DNA of 64,000 bases from Halolamina pelagica (GTDB taxonomy: Archaea > Halobacteriota > Halobacteria > Halobacteriales > Haloferacaceae). The stretch spans positions 186,001 through 250,000 of the forward strand of contig NZ_FOXI01000002.1 of assembly GCF_900115675.1 (NCBI RefSeq), given 5' to 3'. Positions 54,395-63,753 of the stretch are shown here, piece by piece. The notes beneath the pieces were generated by a model. That model did not search any database. It was not told where the DNA came from and worked only from the letters and a program-made list of their open reading frames with translations. How positions within the stretch are numbered: the first letter of the stretch is position 1; each line of letters opens with the position of its first letter. A program made the translations under genes and the position numbers.

Positions 54395-56050
54395 ATGTCG
54401 GGTGACCGAATCGACGGGTCGGAGACCGGTGGCACGCTGTCGGGGCTCAAGCGTCGGATCAGCCGAACGCTCGAGCTCATCCGAGGAGCAGAGCTCGAGA
54501 CCCGGCCGTTCCGCCCCGGCGAGGACGGGCCGCTGGCGTCGTTCGACGTGCCCGAGGGCCAGGAGGAGGTCGACCGTTACTGGGTCAACGCGCCGTACGC
54601 CTACGTGGTGATCACACACGATCCGTCGGCGAGCGAACACCAGTACCACGCCGTCGAGCCCATCCTCGACGAGTTCGAGACCCTCGTGCTTCGCCGCGTC
54701 GTTGAGGACATCCGCGACCCGCTCCTCTACCGTGCGGCCGACACCGACGCCGACAGGGAACTGCTGAGCGAGGAACTCGCGACCCTGCTCGACCAGTACG
54801 GCGTCGACGCCGACATGGGGACGTTCCACTCGCTCCTGTACTACCTCATGCGTGACTTCCGGGGGTACGGGAAGGTGGATCCCCTCCTGAACGACACCCA
54901 CATCGAGGACATCTCGTGTGACGGCTACGACCTTCCGATCTTCGTCTACCACGACGAGTACACCGACATCGAGACGAACATCGCCTTCGAGGCTGACGCG
55001 CTGGACAACTACGTCATCAGGCTGGCCCAGCAGTCCGGCCGGCACATCTCCGTCGGCGACCCCATCGTCGAGACGACGCTGCCCGACGGCTCCCGCGCCG
55101 AACTCGCGCTGGGCGAGGAGGTCACTCCCCGCGGCTCGGCGTTCACCATCCGGCAGTACGCGGAGGAGCCGTTCACGCCGATCGACCTGATCGACAACGA
55201 CACGTTCACCATCAGCGAGATGGCGTACTTCTGGCTCTGCATCGAGCACAACAAGTCGCTCATCTTCGCCGGGGGGACGGCGTCGGGAAAGACCACGTCG
55301 ATGAACGCGGTGTCGATGTTTATCCCGCCGCGGGCGAAGGTGCTCACCATCGAGGACACCCGGGAGCTCTCGCTGTACCACGACAACTGGCTCTCCTCCA
55401 TCACTCGCGAACGACTGGACGAGGGGACGGACATCGACATGTACGACCTGCTGCGCTCGGCGCTGCGCCACCGCCCGGAGTACATCATCGTCGGCGAGGT
55501 TCGCGGGGCGGAGGCAGTCACGCTGTTCCAGGCGATGAACACCGGCCACACGACGTTCTCGACGATGCACGCCGACTCCATCGAGACCGTCATCAACCGG
55601 CTCGAGAACGAGCCGATCAACGTGCCGCGCGCGATGGTCCAGAGCCTCGACATGATCTCGATCCAGGTGCTCACCCGGAAGGGCGAGGAGCGCGTCCGCC
55701 GGACCAAGACCGTCGGCGAGATCGGCAGCATCGACCAGCGGACTGGCGAACTCGACTACTCCGCGGCGTTCGAGTGGGACGCCGAGACGGACTCAGTTCA
55801 GCGACGCGACTCCGCGCTGATCGAGGAGATCCAGGACGATCGAGGGTGGAGCCGCTCGGAACTGCTCCAGGAGATGCGCGACCGGGAGCGGTTCCTCGAG
55901 TTCCTGCAGAAGCGCCGCATCACCGACTACCGGGCGTTCACGGCGCTGGTCAACGAGTACTACGCCCACCCCGACCGCGTGATGGACCGGGTCGAACAGG
56001 CGGACGTGGAGCTGTCGGCGGGAGACGGGCTCGCCGACGCGGTGGAGTGA
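54395..56050 (+). CDS. Type II/IV secretion system ATPase (archaeal pilus assembly, PilB-like)
   Basis: A 551-aa TadA/VirB11-type ATPase. Walker A is GGTASGKTTS with K299; the Asp-box region is VLTIEDTRELSLYH, the Walker-B part EYIIVGEVRGAEAV and the His box TGHTTFSTMHADS. It powers type IV pilus assembly through the membrane protein encoded next (one base gap). No pilin or prepilin peptidase gene is near. The archaellum ATPase ArlI is a relative, but no archaellum genes are present here. Confidence 0.92.
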   Translation: MSGDRIDGSETGGTLSGLKRRISRTLELIRGAELETRPFRPGEDGPLASFDVPEGQEEVDRYWVNAPYAYVVITHDPSASEHQYHAVEPILDEFETLVLRRVVEDIRDPLLYRAADTDADRELLSEELATLLDQYGVDADMGTFHSLLYYLMRDFRGYGKVDPLLNDTHIEDISCDGYDLPIFVYHDEYTDIETNIAFEADALDNYVIRLAQQSGRHISVGDPIVETTLPDGSRAELALGEEVTPRGSAFTIRQYAEEPFTPIDLIDNDTFTISEMAYFWLCIEHNKSLIFAGGTASGKTTSMNAVSMFIPPRAKVLTIEDTRELSLYHDNWLSSITRERLDEGTDIDMYDLLRSALRHRPEYIIVGEVRGAEAVTLFQAMNTGHTTFSTMHADSIETVINRLENEPINVPRAMVQSLDMISIQVLTRKGEERVRRTKTVGEIGSIDQRTGELDYSAAFEWDAETDSVQRRDSALIEEIQDDRGWSRSELLQEMRDRERFLEFLQKRRITDYRAFTALVNEYYAHPDRVMDRVEQADVELSAGDGLADAVE

Positions 56051-56051
56051 G

Positions 56052-58145
56052 ATGCTCCGGGCGCTGCCGCTCGTCGTCGCCGTACTCCTCCTGCTCCCGC
56101 TTCTGGCCGAACGGGTCGCCCGGCCGGTGAAGCTGCTCGTCTCCCGGGTCGCGATCTCGCTGTTCGGCGACTACGTCGCCGACGAGAGTCCCCGCAAACG
56201 TGACCAGCAGTCCCGCCTCCGGGCGGCCCACGTCCGGGCCACCCATCGCGTCTACGCGGCCCGGACGCTGCTTTACAGTCTCCTGTTGGGCGTCAGCGGC
56301 AGTATCCTCGGCGTCTACGGCGCCGCGGCGCTGCTCTGGACGCTCCGGATCAGCGGCGACGCCGTGCGGGCGGCCCTCCCGGCCGCGCTGGGCTTCCTCG
56401 CCGACCTGACCCACGTCACCGACCTGCCGCTCACGGACCTGTTCGTGCTCGTGTTCGTCTCCAGCGCGACGGTCGGCACGGCGCTCGCGTTCGGGACCTA
56501 CTACCTGCGGTGGGCGATACTCGACGAGCGCGCGAGCGTACGAGCGAGCGAGATCGAGGCGACGCTCCCGCGGACCATCGCCTTCGTCTACGCGCTCTCG
56601 CGCTCCGGGATGGCGTTCCCCGCGATCCTCGACACGCTGACCCAGAACCGGGACGTGTACGGCGAGGCGGCGGTGGAGATCGGCGTCGCCGTCCGCGACA
56701 TGAACACGTTCGGGACCGACGTGCTGACCGCGCTCGATCGCATGGCCGACCGCACGCCCAGCGAGAACCTCGAGGAGTTCGGGGAGAACCTCGCCTCGAT
56801 ACTCGGGTCGGGGCAGTCGCTCTCGAACTTCCTCAAGGGGCAGTACGAGCGCTACCAGGAGGAGGCCGAGGCCCAGCAGCGCCAGTACCTCGACCTGCTG
56901 TCGACGTTCGCCGAGGCGTACGTGACCGTGCTCGTCGCCGGCCCGCTGTTCCTGATCACCATCCTCGTCGTCGTCGGACTCGTGCTCCAGGACACGCTCG
57001 ACCTGTTACGCGTGGTGGTGTACCTCGCGATCCCGGTGGCGAGTCTGGGCTTCATCGCCTACATCGACAGTTCGACCAAGACGATCAGCAGCACGCTCGG
57101 CGACACGCGCTCGGAGATCCCGCCGGTCCAGATCAGCGGCATCACCGACGCGGAGACGACGGTCGCGCTCACCGACGGCGGGAGCGCCGCCGACGGCTGG
57201 CGGGCAAGCCGCGAACGACTCGAACTGTATGAGACCTTCGAGTCGGTGCTCGGGTGGCTGCGAAGCCCCGGTCAGACCCTGCTTCGCAACCCCGGCTACA
57301 GCTTCCTCGGCACCGTCCCGATCGGGCTCTGGTGGGTCGCGATCCGGGCGGGGTCGCTCCCGCTCGCCCCGCTGGCGGCGCTCCGGACGATCGACAGCCC
57401 GGTCGTCGAGGCGACCCTGTTCGTCACGGGCGTGTTCGCGCTGCTGTACGAGATCGACAAACGCCGGATGCGGTCGATCGAGCGGGTGATCCCGGACTTC
57501 CTCGACCGCTTTGCGAGCATCAACGACGCCGGGGTGAGCGTCGTCCAGAGCACGGAGCGACTCACGCGGTCGGACCTCGACGCGCTGAGCCCGGAGCTCC
57601 AGCGGGCGTGGGAGGACGTGCGCTGGGGCGCCGACGTGCGGGCGGCGTTCCGCCGGATGGAGCGCCGGATCGACTCGCCGATGATGACCCGGGCGACGGT
57701 GCTGATCACCAACGCGATGACCGCCAGCGGCGAGATCGCGCCCGTCCTGGAGATCGCCGCCGACGAGGCCCGCGCCAGCCGCCGACTCCAGCGCGAGCGC
57801 CGCCAGGAGATGGTGACCTACCTCCTGGTCATCTACATCGCCTTCTTCGTGTTCATCGGTATCGTGTTCGCGCTCTCGACCTCGTTCATCCCGGCGATCG
57901 AGGGCGCGGATCTGGGCGGGGCCAGCGGCGGCGGGCTCCCGAGCGGGGTCTCCGCGGGCGTCTTCGGCGGCCTCGGCACTGTCGACACCACCGCCTACAC
58001 GCTGCTGTTCTACCACGCCGCGGTGATGCAGGCGACCTTCTCGGGACTGATCGCCGGCCAGCTCGGCGAGGGGTCGCTCGCCGACGGCGCGAAACACGTC
58101 GTGATCCTGCTCACGCTGACCGTCATCGCCTTCGCCCTCATCTGA
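56052..58145 (+). CDS. Type II secretion/pilus membrane protein (TadC/PilC-like)
   Basis: A 697-aa protein with two T2SSF (GspF) domains. About eight hydrophobic helices are visible: LVVAVLLLLPLLAERVA at the N-terminus, then groups around 60-150, 295-335, 405-450 and 590-690. The first T2SSF block has LSRSGMAFPAILDTL to NLASILGSGQSLSNFL; the second has RFASINDAGVSVVQSTERL to MTASGEIAPVLEIAADEA. It anchors the pilus ATPase in the membrane. Two-domain layout is standard for archaeal PilC-type proteins. Confidence 0.9.
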   Translation: MLRALPLVVAVLLLLPLLAERVARPVKLLVSRVAISLFGDYVADESPRKRDQQSRLRAAHVRATHRVYAARTLLYSLLLGVSGSILGVYGAAALLWTLRISGDAVRAALPAALGFLADLTHVTDLPLTDLFVLVFVSSATVGTALAFGTYYLRWAILDERASVRASEIEATLPRTIAFVYALSRSGMAFPAILDTLTQNRDVYGEAAVEIGVAVRDMNTFGTDVLTALDRMADRTPSENLEEFGENLASILGSGQSLSNFLKGQYERYQEEAEAQQRQYLDLLSTFAEAYVTVLVAGPLFLITILVVVGLVLQDTLDLLRVVVYLAIPVASLGFIAYIDSSTKTISSTLGDTRSEIPPVQISGITDAETTVALTDGGSAADGWRASRERLELYETFESVLGWLRSPGQTLLRNPGYSFLGTVPIGLWWVAIRAGSLPLAPLAALRTIDSPVVEATLFVTGVFALLYEIDKRRMRSIERVIPDFLDRFASINDAGVSVVQSTERLTRSDLDALSPELQRAWEDVRWGADVRAAFRRMERRIDSPMMTRATVLITNAMTASGEIAPVLEIAADEARASRRLQRERRQEMVTYLLVIYIAFFVFIGIVFALSTSFIPAIEGADLGGASGGGLPSGVSAGVFGGLGTVDTTAYTLLFYHAAVMQATFSGLIAGQLGEGSLADGAKHVVILLTLTVIAFALI

Positions 58146-58147
58146 CG

Positions 58148-58798
58148 ATGCCCGACGACCCCGCACACGCCGGCCACACCTACGACCGCATCGCCGCCCA
58201 CTTCTCGGAGACCCGTGAGTACCCCTGGCCCGAGATCGAGTCGTTCCTCGACGGGCGCTCGGGCGCCGTCGGTCTCGACCTCGGCTGCGGGAACGGCCGC
58301 CACGCCGAGGTGCTTGCCGCCCACGCCGACCGCGTCGTCGCCGTCGACGCCAGCACGGGACTGCTCGCCGAGGCGGCCGAGCGCGCCGCCGAGCACGGGT
58401 TCGAGACCGATCTGGTCGCCGGCGACGCCGCGGCGATCCCGCTGGGGGCCGGCACCGTCGATCTCGCGGTCTACGTCGCGACCCTCCACCACCTCCGACC
58501 GCGGGCGCGCCGGATCGGGAGCCTGAACGAACTGGCTCGCGTGCTCGCGCCGGGCGGGCGGGCGCTCGTGAGCGCCTGGAGCACCGTCCACGACCGCTTC
58601 GCCGACGAGGGGACCGACGGCTCGGGGCTGGACACGGAGGTCGACTGGACGCTCCCGGGCGGCGAAACCGTGGGGCGGTTCTACCACGTCTACGACCCCG
58701 CGGAGTTCGAGGCGGATCTGAAAGCGAGCGAGCTGGCCCTGCTGGAGTGGGAGCTCTCGAGCGGGAACTGCTACGCCGTGGTCGGACCGTCGGAGTGA
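58148..58798 (+). CDS. Class I SAM-dependent methyltransferase (Trm9-like)
   Basis: A 216-aa methyltransferase. Motif I is LDLGCGNGRHAEVL, the acidic end of strand 2 is VAVDASTGLL, and the middle is AVYVATLHHLRPRARRIGSL. The start (YDRIAAHFSETREYPWPEIE) matches the tRNA wobble-uridine Trm9/ALKBH8-like group, so tRNA is a likely substrate; small-molecule methyltransferases share these motifs. It follows the pilus gene by two bases and may share its transcript, but functional linkage is doubtful. Confidence 0.85.
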   Translation: MPDDPAHAGHTYDRIAAHFSETREYPWPEIESFLDGRSGAVGLDLGCGNGRHAEVLAAHADRVVAVDASTGLLAEAAERAAEHGFETDLVAGDAAAIPLGAGTVDLAVYVATLHHLRPRARRIGSLNELARVLAPGGRALVSAWSTVHDRFADEGTDGSGLDTEVDWTLPGGETVGRFYHVYDPAEFEADLKASELALLEWELSSGNCYAVVGPSE

Positions 58799-58856
58799 GT
58801 CAGCCGGCTACCCACCGCCGTCGCGCTTTTCCCCGGGTCGCGCCTACCACCGACAG

Positions 58857-59555
58857 ATGGACGCCGCAATCGTCACCGTCGGCGACGAACTACTCACCGG
58901 CGACACCGAGAACACGAACGCCACCTGGCTCTGTGCCCGGCTCGACGACCGTGGCGTCGACGTCGAGCGCGTGACGACCGTGCCGGACCGCGTGGCGGAC
59001 ATCGCCCGCGTGGTCAACGAGTACCACGCCGAGTACGACGCCGTGCTCGTCACCGGCGGCCTCGGGCCAACCCACGACGACGTGACCATGGAGGGCGTCG
59101 CCGCGGCGTTCGGGCGCGAGGTGGAACTCGACGACGCGGCCGCCGAGTGGCTCCAGGAGGAGGGGTACGCCAGCGAGGACCTCGTTACCGGCACCGCCGA
59201 GCTCCCGGCCGGCGCGCGGCCGCTGCACAACACCGAGGGCGTCGCCCCGGGTGCAGTCGTGGAGTCCTGTTACGTGTTCCCCGGCGTGCCCGCGGAGATG
59301 CAGGCGATGTTCGCGAGCGTCGCCGACGAGTTCGACGGCGAGCAGACGTACATCGAGCGCGTCGAGGCCGCCGAGCCCGAGAGCGCGCTCCTCGACCGGC
59401 TCGCCGAGGTACAGGACCGGTTCGGCGTGACGGTCGGGTCCTACCCCGGCGAGACGGTGACGCTGAAGGTCACCGCGACCGATCCCGAAGCAGCCCGCGA
59501 AGCGGCGGCGTGGCTGACCGATCACGTCCAGCAGGTCGACGAGAGCGCCGAGTAG
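58857..59555 (+). CDS. CinA N-terminal-like / molybdopterin-binding-fold protein
   Basis: A 232-aa protein with the MoCF/CinA domain: VTVGDELLTGDTENTNATWL, LVTGGLGPTHDDVTMEGVAA and CYVFPGVPAEMQAMF. Bacterial CinA has this domain plus a nicotinamide-nucleotide deamidase domain, which is absent here. COG1058 members include ADP-ribose hydrolases, so nucleotide handling is likely, but no substrate is established by sequence. Confidence 0.88.
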   Translation: MDAAIVTVGDELLTGDTENTNATWLCARLDDRGVDVERVTTVPDRVADIARVVNEYHAEYDAVLVTGGLGPTHDDVTMEGVAAAFGREVELDDAAAEWLQEEGYASEDLVTGTAELPAGARPLHNTEGVAPGAVVESCYVFPGVPAEMQAMFASVADEFDGEQTYIERVEAAEPESALLDRLAEVQDRFGVTVGSYPGETVTLKVTATDPEAAREAAAWLTDHVQQVDESAE

Positions 59556-59672
59556 TTACCGGTAGAACGCGAGCGTCCACGCCGCCGTCACCACGATCCC
59601 GAGCGCGAGCGCGACGGCGCCGGTCACCGCCGGATCGAGCGAGACCCCCTCGACTGCCGTAGCCTGAAGCAT
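59556..59672 (-). CDS. Small single-helix membrane protein (38 aa)
   Basis: A 38-aa ORF from ATG 59672 whose C-terminal half (GAVALALGIVVTAAWTLAFY) is one membrane helix ending at an Arg. It directly abuts the preceding gene's stop from the other strand. It could be a real small membrane protein; its short length leaves chance open. Confidence 0.45.
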   Translation of the reverse strand: MLQATAVEGVSLDPAVTGAVALALGIVVTAAWTLAFYR

Positions 59673-59792
59673 ACCCCCGCGTTCGACCGTCCGGCGCTTA
59701 GCTCTGGTGGTCTCCGGCGTCGACGTTGCCGACAGGGTCGCACCCGTCGCCGCGTCCGCGGCCGTTTTCCCGCTCCCCGCCGAAGGGAGCCC

Positions 59793-60857
59793 ATGCACGT
59801 TGGCTTCGTCCTCAACCCCATCGCCGGCATGGGTGGCCGCGTCGGGCTGAAGGGGACCGACGGGAAGGTCGCGGAGGCCCGCGCCCGGGGCGCGGAACCG
59901 CGCGCGCCCCAACGCGCCGAGCGCGCGCTGGCGGAACTCGCCGACCGCCTGCCGGACGCCCGGGTTTCGACCTGGGGCGAGCCGATGGGAGAACGGGAAG
60001 TCCGGGAAGCCGGCTACGAGCCCGAGGTCCTGGGGGAGCCGGCCGGCGGCGAAACCGGCTCCGACGACACCCGCGAGGCAGTCGCGGCGTTCGTCGACGC
60101 CGGCGTCGACCTCGTCCTCTTCGTCGGCGGCGACGGCACCGCAGCGGACGTGGCCGAGACGCTCGAGGGAACCGACACGCCGATGCTCGGCGTCCCCGCC
60201 GGCGTCAAAGTCTACTCCTCGGTGTTCGCGGTCTCCCCCGAGGACGCCGCCTACATCGTCGCGAGCTACGAGCGCACCGAGCGCCGGGAGGTGATGGACA
60301 TCGACGAGGACGAGTACCGCGAGGGCGAGGTCAACCCCGAACTCCGGGCGGTCGCCCGGGTGCCGGTCGCCGAAGCGATGCAGTCCTCGAAGCAGTTGGG
60401 CGGGGGGACCGTCGAGGCGCTCGCGGAGGGCGTCGCCGACGACATCCGGGCCGAACCGTCGCGGACGTACGTGCTCGGCCCCGGATCGACCGTCGGGACG
60501 ATCAAGGACGAACTCGGCTTCGAGGGCTCGCCCATCGGCGTCGACGTGTGGCGCGACGGGGAGGTGATCGTGAGAGACGCCAGCGAGCAACAGATCCTCG
60601 ACGCGCTGGGGGAGGAGAACGTCATCGTCGTCTCCCCCATCGGCGGGCAGGGGTTCGTGTTCGGCCGCGGGAACCCACAGCTCTCCCCCGACGTGATCCG
60701 GCAGTGTGACGTGACAATCGTCGCCTCGCGGGCCAAACTCGACGGCGTGAGCGTGCTGCGCGCCGACACGGACGACCCCGAACTCGACGAGGAGCTCCGT
60801 GGCTGGTGGAAGGTCCGGGTCGGGAAGTTCGAGACCCGGATGGTGAAGCTGGTCTGA
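59793..60857 (+). CDS. ATP-NAD kinase-like protein
   Basis: A 354-aa protein of the COG3199 ATP-NAD/AcoX kinase family: start VGFVLNPIAGMGGRVGLKGT, phosphate-donor motif LFVGGDGTAADVAETL, PAGVKVYSSVFA and a C-terminal IVVSPIGGQGFVFGRGN. The fold phosphorylates NAD or related nucleotides, or acts on acetoin metabolism in the AcoX branch. A canonical NAD kinase is usually encoded elsewhere, so this copy's substrate is open. Confidence 0.87.
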   Translation: MHVGFVLNPIAGMGGRVGLKGTDGKVAEARARGAEPRAPQRAERALAELADRLPDARVSTWGEPMGEREVREAGYEPEVLGEPAGGETGSDDTREAVAAFVDAGVDLVLFVGGDGTAADVAETLEGTDTPMLGVPAGVKVYSSVFAVSPEDAAYIVASYERTERREVMDIDEDEYREGEVNPELRAVARVPVAEAMQSSKQLGGGTVEALAEGVADDIRAEPSRTYVLGPGSTVGTIKDELGFEGSPIGVDVWRDGEVIVRDASEQQILDALGEENVIVVSPIGGQGFVFGRGNPQLSPDVIRQCDVTIVASRAKLDGVSVLRADTDDPELDEELRGWWKVRVGKFETRMVKLV

Positions 60858-60932
60858 GCCGGCGATAGTGGTTTACCGTTGACGGGAGTGGAGGCCAGCA
60901 ATGGCCGACTGCCCTCCCCGGTGGTGTCGACG

Positions 60933-62114
60933 ATGAACCGGCAGGCGCTGGCGACGGTGTTCGTCGCCGTCTCGATGGTTCTGGCGGGCTGTGGCGGGTT
61001 CGCTGGCGGGCCGTCGTCGACCGCGACGCCGGAGACGCCGTCGACGACGAGCGAACCGTCGGCGACACCGACGACCACGCCGGACAGCCGCGTCTCAGTG
61101 TACGGGGACCTCCCCGTGAACGCGACGCTCGTCTGGGAGCGCGTCGAGGCGATGTTCGGGGAGACGTACGAGCCGCCGACCGTCACGGTTCTGGACGGGC
61201 GACCTCCCGGACGCGTCAGCTCGTTCCCGGCACAGCTCGGGCTCGGGGAGGGGAGGATCTCGTCGGATGGCGGAGTCAACGGTCGGTACGTGTTTCGGAA
61301 CGACAGGGTTCAGGTGATCCCGCGGAACGGCTCACCCAGCGAAATCGAGCGGATCCTCGCCCACGAGTACGTCCACGCGATACAGTACCGGACTGACTTC
61401 GTGGACCGGGCACGGGAATCCGGCATCTGGAGAGTGATGACCGAGGGAAGCGCCGTCTACGTCGAAGACGTCTACACGCGGGCGTTCCTCGGCTTCTCGA
61501 CGATCGAGCGACGGTGCGAGGGCTACCGGACCGGAACGCCGTACGAGCGCTACGCGGCACAGCCCTACTGCTTCGGCGGCCAGTACTTCGCCGAAACGCT
61601 GGACTCGCCAACCGAGTTGCTGTCACCCAACACGACCCTCCCGACCACGACCGAACAGGTGCTCCACCCCGGAACGGCCGAGGGACCGACGAACCTCTCC
61701 GTCGTCGACGGGACGCCGAGTGGCTGGTACACGCCGGCCTCGATGGACCGGCAGGGCGAACTGTTCGTCCGGACCGTGCTCGGCGTCGAACTCTCCGAAA
61801 CGCGAGCAAGCGAGGCCGCCGAAGGCTGGGGGAACGACCGACTGCTCACAGTCACGGGGGATATGGAGGGCTACGTCTGGGTGCTGCGCTGGGACACCGT
61901 CGACGACGCCGACGAGTTCGAGACGGCGTTCGTGGACTACCTCGACGCCCGCGGGAACGAGACCGCCGACGGCTGGCGCGTCGACGACCACCGCTACCGG
62001 CTCACGACCGTCGACGACCGAACGGTCGCAGTGGTGACGGGGAACGGGACGTTCGTCGACGCCGTTTCGGTCGGCGGGGAAGGGGGGAACGTGACGGTGT
62101 CGAGCGAGTCCTAG
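60933..62114 (+). CDS. Hvo_1808-family surface lipoprotein with HExxH zinc-protease motif
   Basis: A 393-aa precursor. The N-terminus is a lipoprotein signal (VFVAVSMVLAGC); mature protein starts at that Cys and is followed by a Thr/Pro/Ser-rich linker (STATPETPSTTSEPSATPTT), likely O-glycosylated. The globular part has AHEYVHAIQY: H144-E145-x-x-H148, with a third ligand E171 in MTEGSAVYVED, the pattern of gluzincin metalloproteases. So this surface protein may be a peptidase, not just a structural one. It converges on mvaD with a four-base overlap. Confidence 0.85.
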   Translation: MNRQALATVFVAVSMVLAGCGGFAGGPSSTATPETPSTTSEPSATPTTTPDSRVSVYGDLPVNATLVWERVEAMFGETYEPPTVTVLDGRPPGRVSSFPAQLGLGEGRISSDGGVNGRYVFRNDRVQVIPRNGSPSEIERILAHEYVHAIQYRTDFVDRARESGIWRVMTEGSAVYVEDVYTRAFLGFSTIERRCEGYRTGTPYERYAAQPYCFGGQYFAETLDSPTELLSPNTTLPTTTEQVLHPGTAEGPTNLSVVDGTPSGWYTPASMDRQGELFVRTVLGVELSETRASEAAEGWGNDRLLTVTGDMEGYVWVLRWDTVDDADEFETAFVDYLDARGNETADGWRVDDHRYRLTTVDDRTVAVVTGNGTFVDAVSVGGEGGNVTVSSES

Positions 62115-63109
62115 AACAGCGCCTCGCTCTCAGCCAGCACCTCGGCCGGGCCGCCGACCTCCCAGACCTCCGTCTCGACGCCCGTCTCGGCCACCTTCTT
62201 TTCCACAACGTCGGCGTAGTCCGCCGTCGTGTTCACGTACACCGACGCGCCGGTGTCCGTCGAGAAGTACACGGGGACGCCCGTCTCGCGGAGCTCCCGC
62301 ACGGCGTTGAACACGGCGATGGTCTCGGGCTTCCAGTACACCCACCCCGACGGGCCGGTCATCGTCGTCGCCGTCAGCGACAGGGAGTCGTGCTCGGCGG
62401 TGCCGAAGATGCGGTGGAAGTCGCCCTCCCGCAGCGCGTCGCGCATCTCGACCAACTGGTCCTGGACGTGCGCCAGTCGCGCGTCGAACATGTGGCTCGC
62501 CTCGGCCTCCTCGTGGGCCTCCTCGGTCTCCTTGTAGGCGGGAACGAGCGCGGTGACGATCCGGAGGTCCTCTTCGGGGTCGAACCCGTCCTCGCCCGTG
62601 CCGATTGAGAGTCGGTGCGAGCGGCAGTCCTCGTCGTTCAACCCCGCGGAGAGGTCCGAGAAGGCACCCGTGACCGCGCGAGCTGCCGACGACGACCCGC
62701 GGCGCGCGATCGTCGAGATCTCGGGGCGGGTCAGGTCCATCCCCGCCGCCTCGCTGGCGGCCATCGCTAGCGCCGCGAAGCCGGAGGACGAGGAGCCGAA
62801 GCCGACGTTCGAGGGGAAGGAGTTCTCGCTCTCCATCCGGGCCGCGTGGTCGATGCCCGCGAGGTCGCGGACGTGATCGAGCACGTTGCGGATGCGCTCG
62901 GCGCCGCGGCCGTCGACGCCCTCGCCGTCGATGATGTACGTGTCGTCGCCGGCGTCGGGCAGGAACTCGACGGTGGTGGTGGTGTTCGACGGCGCGGTAC
63001 AGACGCTGATCGAGTCGTGGTACGGGAGACGCAGGTCCGTGTCGCGCATCCCGTGGTACTTCACGAGCCCCTGGATCGGGTGGGCCCGCGCGGTGGCCTT
63101 GAGCGGCAT
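62111..63109 (-). CDS. mvaD: Phosphomevalonate / diphosphomevalonate decarboxylase
   Basis: A 332-aa GHMP-family protein: ARAHPIQGLVKYHGMRDTDL at the start and the phosphate-binding PSNVGFGSSSSGFAALAMAA; later RRGSSSAARAVTGAFSDLSA and YFSTDTGASVYVNT. It acts in isopentenyl phosphate supply for archaeal ether lipids. In Haloferax a protein of this type was shown to use phosphomevalonate rather than the diphosphate, so that is the more likely substrate here, with isopentenyl phosphate kinase completing the pathway elsewhere. Confidence 0.9.
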   Translation of the reverse strand: MPLKATARAHPIQGLVKYHGMRDTDLRLPYHDSISVCTAPSNTTTTVEFLPDAGDDTYIIDGEGVDGRGAERIRNVLDHVRDLAGIDHAARMESENSFPSNVGFGSSSSGFAALAMAASEAAGMDLTRPEISTIARRGSSSAARAVTGAFSDLSAGLNDEDCRSHRLSIGTGEDGFDPEEDLRIVTALVPAYKETEEAHEEAEASHMFDARLAHVQDQLVEMRDALREGDFHRIFGTAEHDSLSLTATTMTGPSGWVYWKPETIAVFNAVRELRETGVPVYFSTDTGASVYVNTTADYADVVEKKVAETGVETEVWEVGGPAEVLAESEALF

Positions 63110-63201
63110 CTCTGTCGGAGTTCCTCGGCGCCTCGGGTTAGACGTGTCGGTGCCGGTCGGGGCGCCGCCGGCTTCATTACCGCCCGCCCGGGAGGGGAGC
63201 C

Positions 63202-63720
63202 ATGGTCGACCTGTTACTCGCCGCCGGCGTCGTGGCCACAGTCGCGCTGCTCGCCTGCAGCGCCTTCTTCTCCAGCTCCGAGACGGCGATCTTCTCGCTG
63301 CCGACGGGCGCCGACGCGATCACGGACGCGACTGCCGGCGACGATCCGCGAAACCGGACGCTGGCCGCGCTCCGCGATGACCCCCACCGGCTACTCGTGA
63401 CGCTGCTCGTCGGGAACAACGTGGTGAACGTCGCGATCTCGAGCATCGTCACCGTGCTGGTCGCGCGCTCGCTCGATCCCGGACCCGCGGTCGTCGCCGC
63501 CACGGTGGTCACGAGCGTGCTGGTGCTCGTCTTCGGCGAGATCGTGCCGAAGGCGTACGGGCTGGGCAACGCTGCCGAGTGGTCGCTCCGGGTCGCGCCG
63601 GTGATCTCACTCGTCGAACGGGGGCTCTCGCCGGTGATCTCCGCGTTCGACTGGGTGACCAGCGCGATCACGCGCTGGGTCGAGGGTGAGACCGACATCG
63701 AGCGCCCGTACGTGGACTGA
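63202..63720 (+). CDS. DUF21 (CNNM-type) membrane protein
   Basis: A 172-aa protein made only of the DUF21 membrane domain: ACSAFFSSSETAIFSLPTGA, then HRLLVTLLVGNNVVNVAISS and TSVLVLVFGEIVPKAYGLG. In larger relatives (CorC/HlyC, CNNM) this domain is followed by CBS domains and takes part in Mg2+/Co2+ or Na+ transport; the CBS part is absent, so this is a short stand-alone form. Confidence 0.85.
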   Translation: MVDLLLAAGVVATVALLACSAFFSSSETAIFSLPTGADAITDATAGDDPRNRTLAALRDDPHRLLVTLLVGNNVVNVAISSIVTVLVARSLDPGPAVVAATVVTSVLVLVFGEIVPKAYGLGNAAEWSLRVAPVISLVERGLSPVISAFDWVTSAITRWVEGETDIERPYVD

Positions 63721-63753
63721 TCGGGCAGCGAGCGAGACGGGGAGTGCGGTGGC

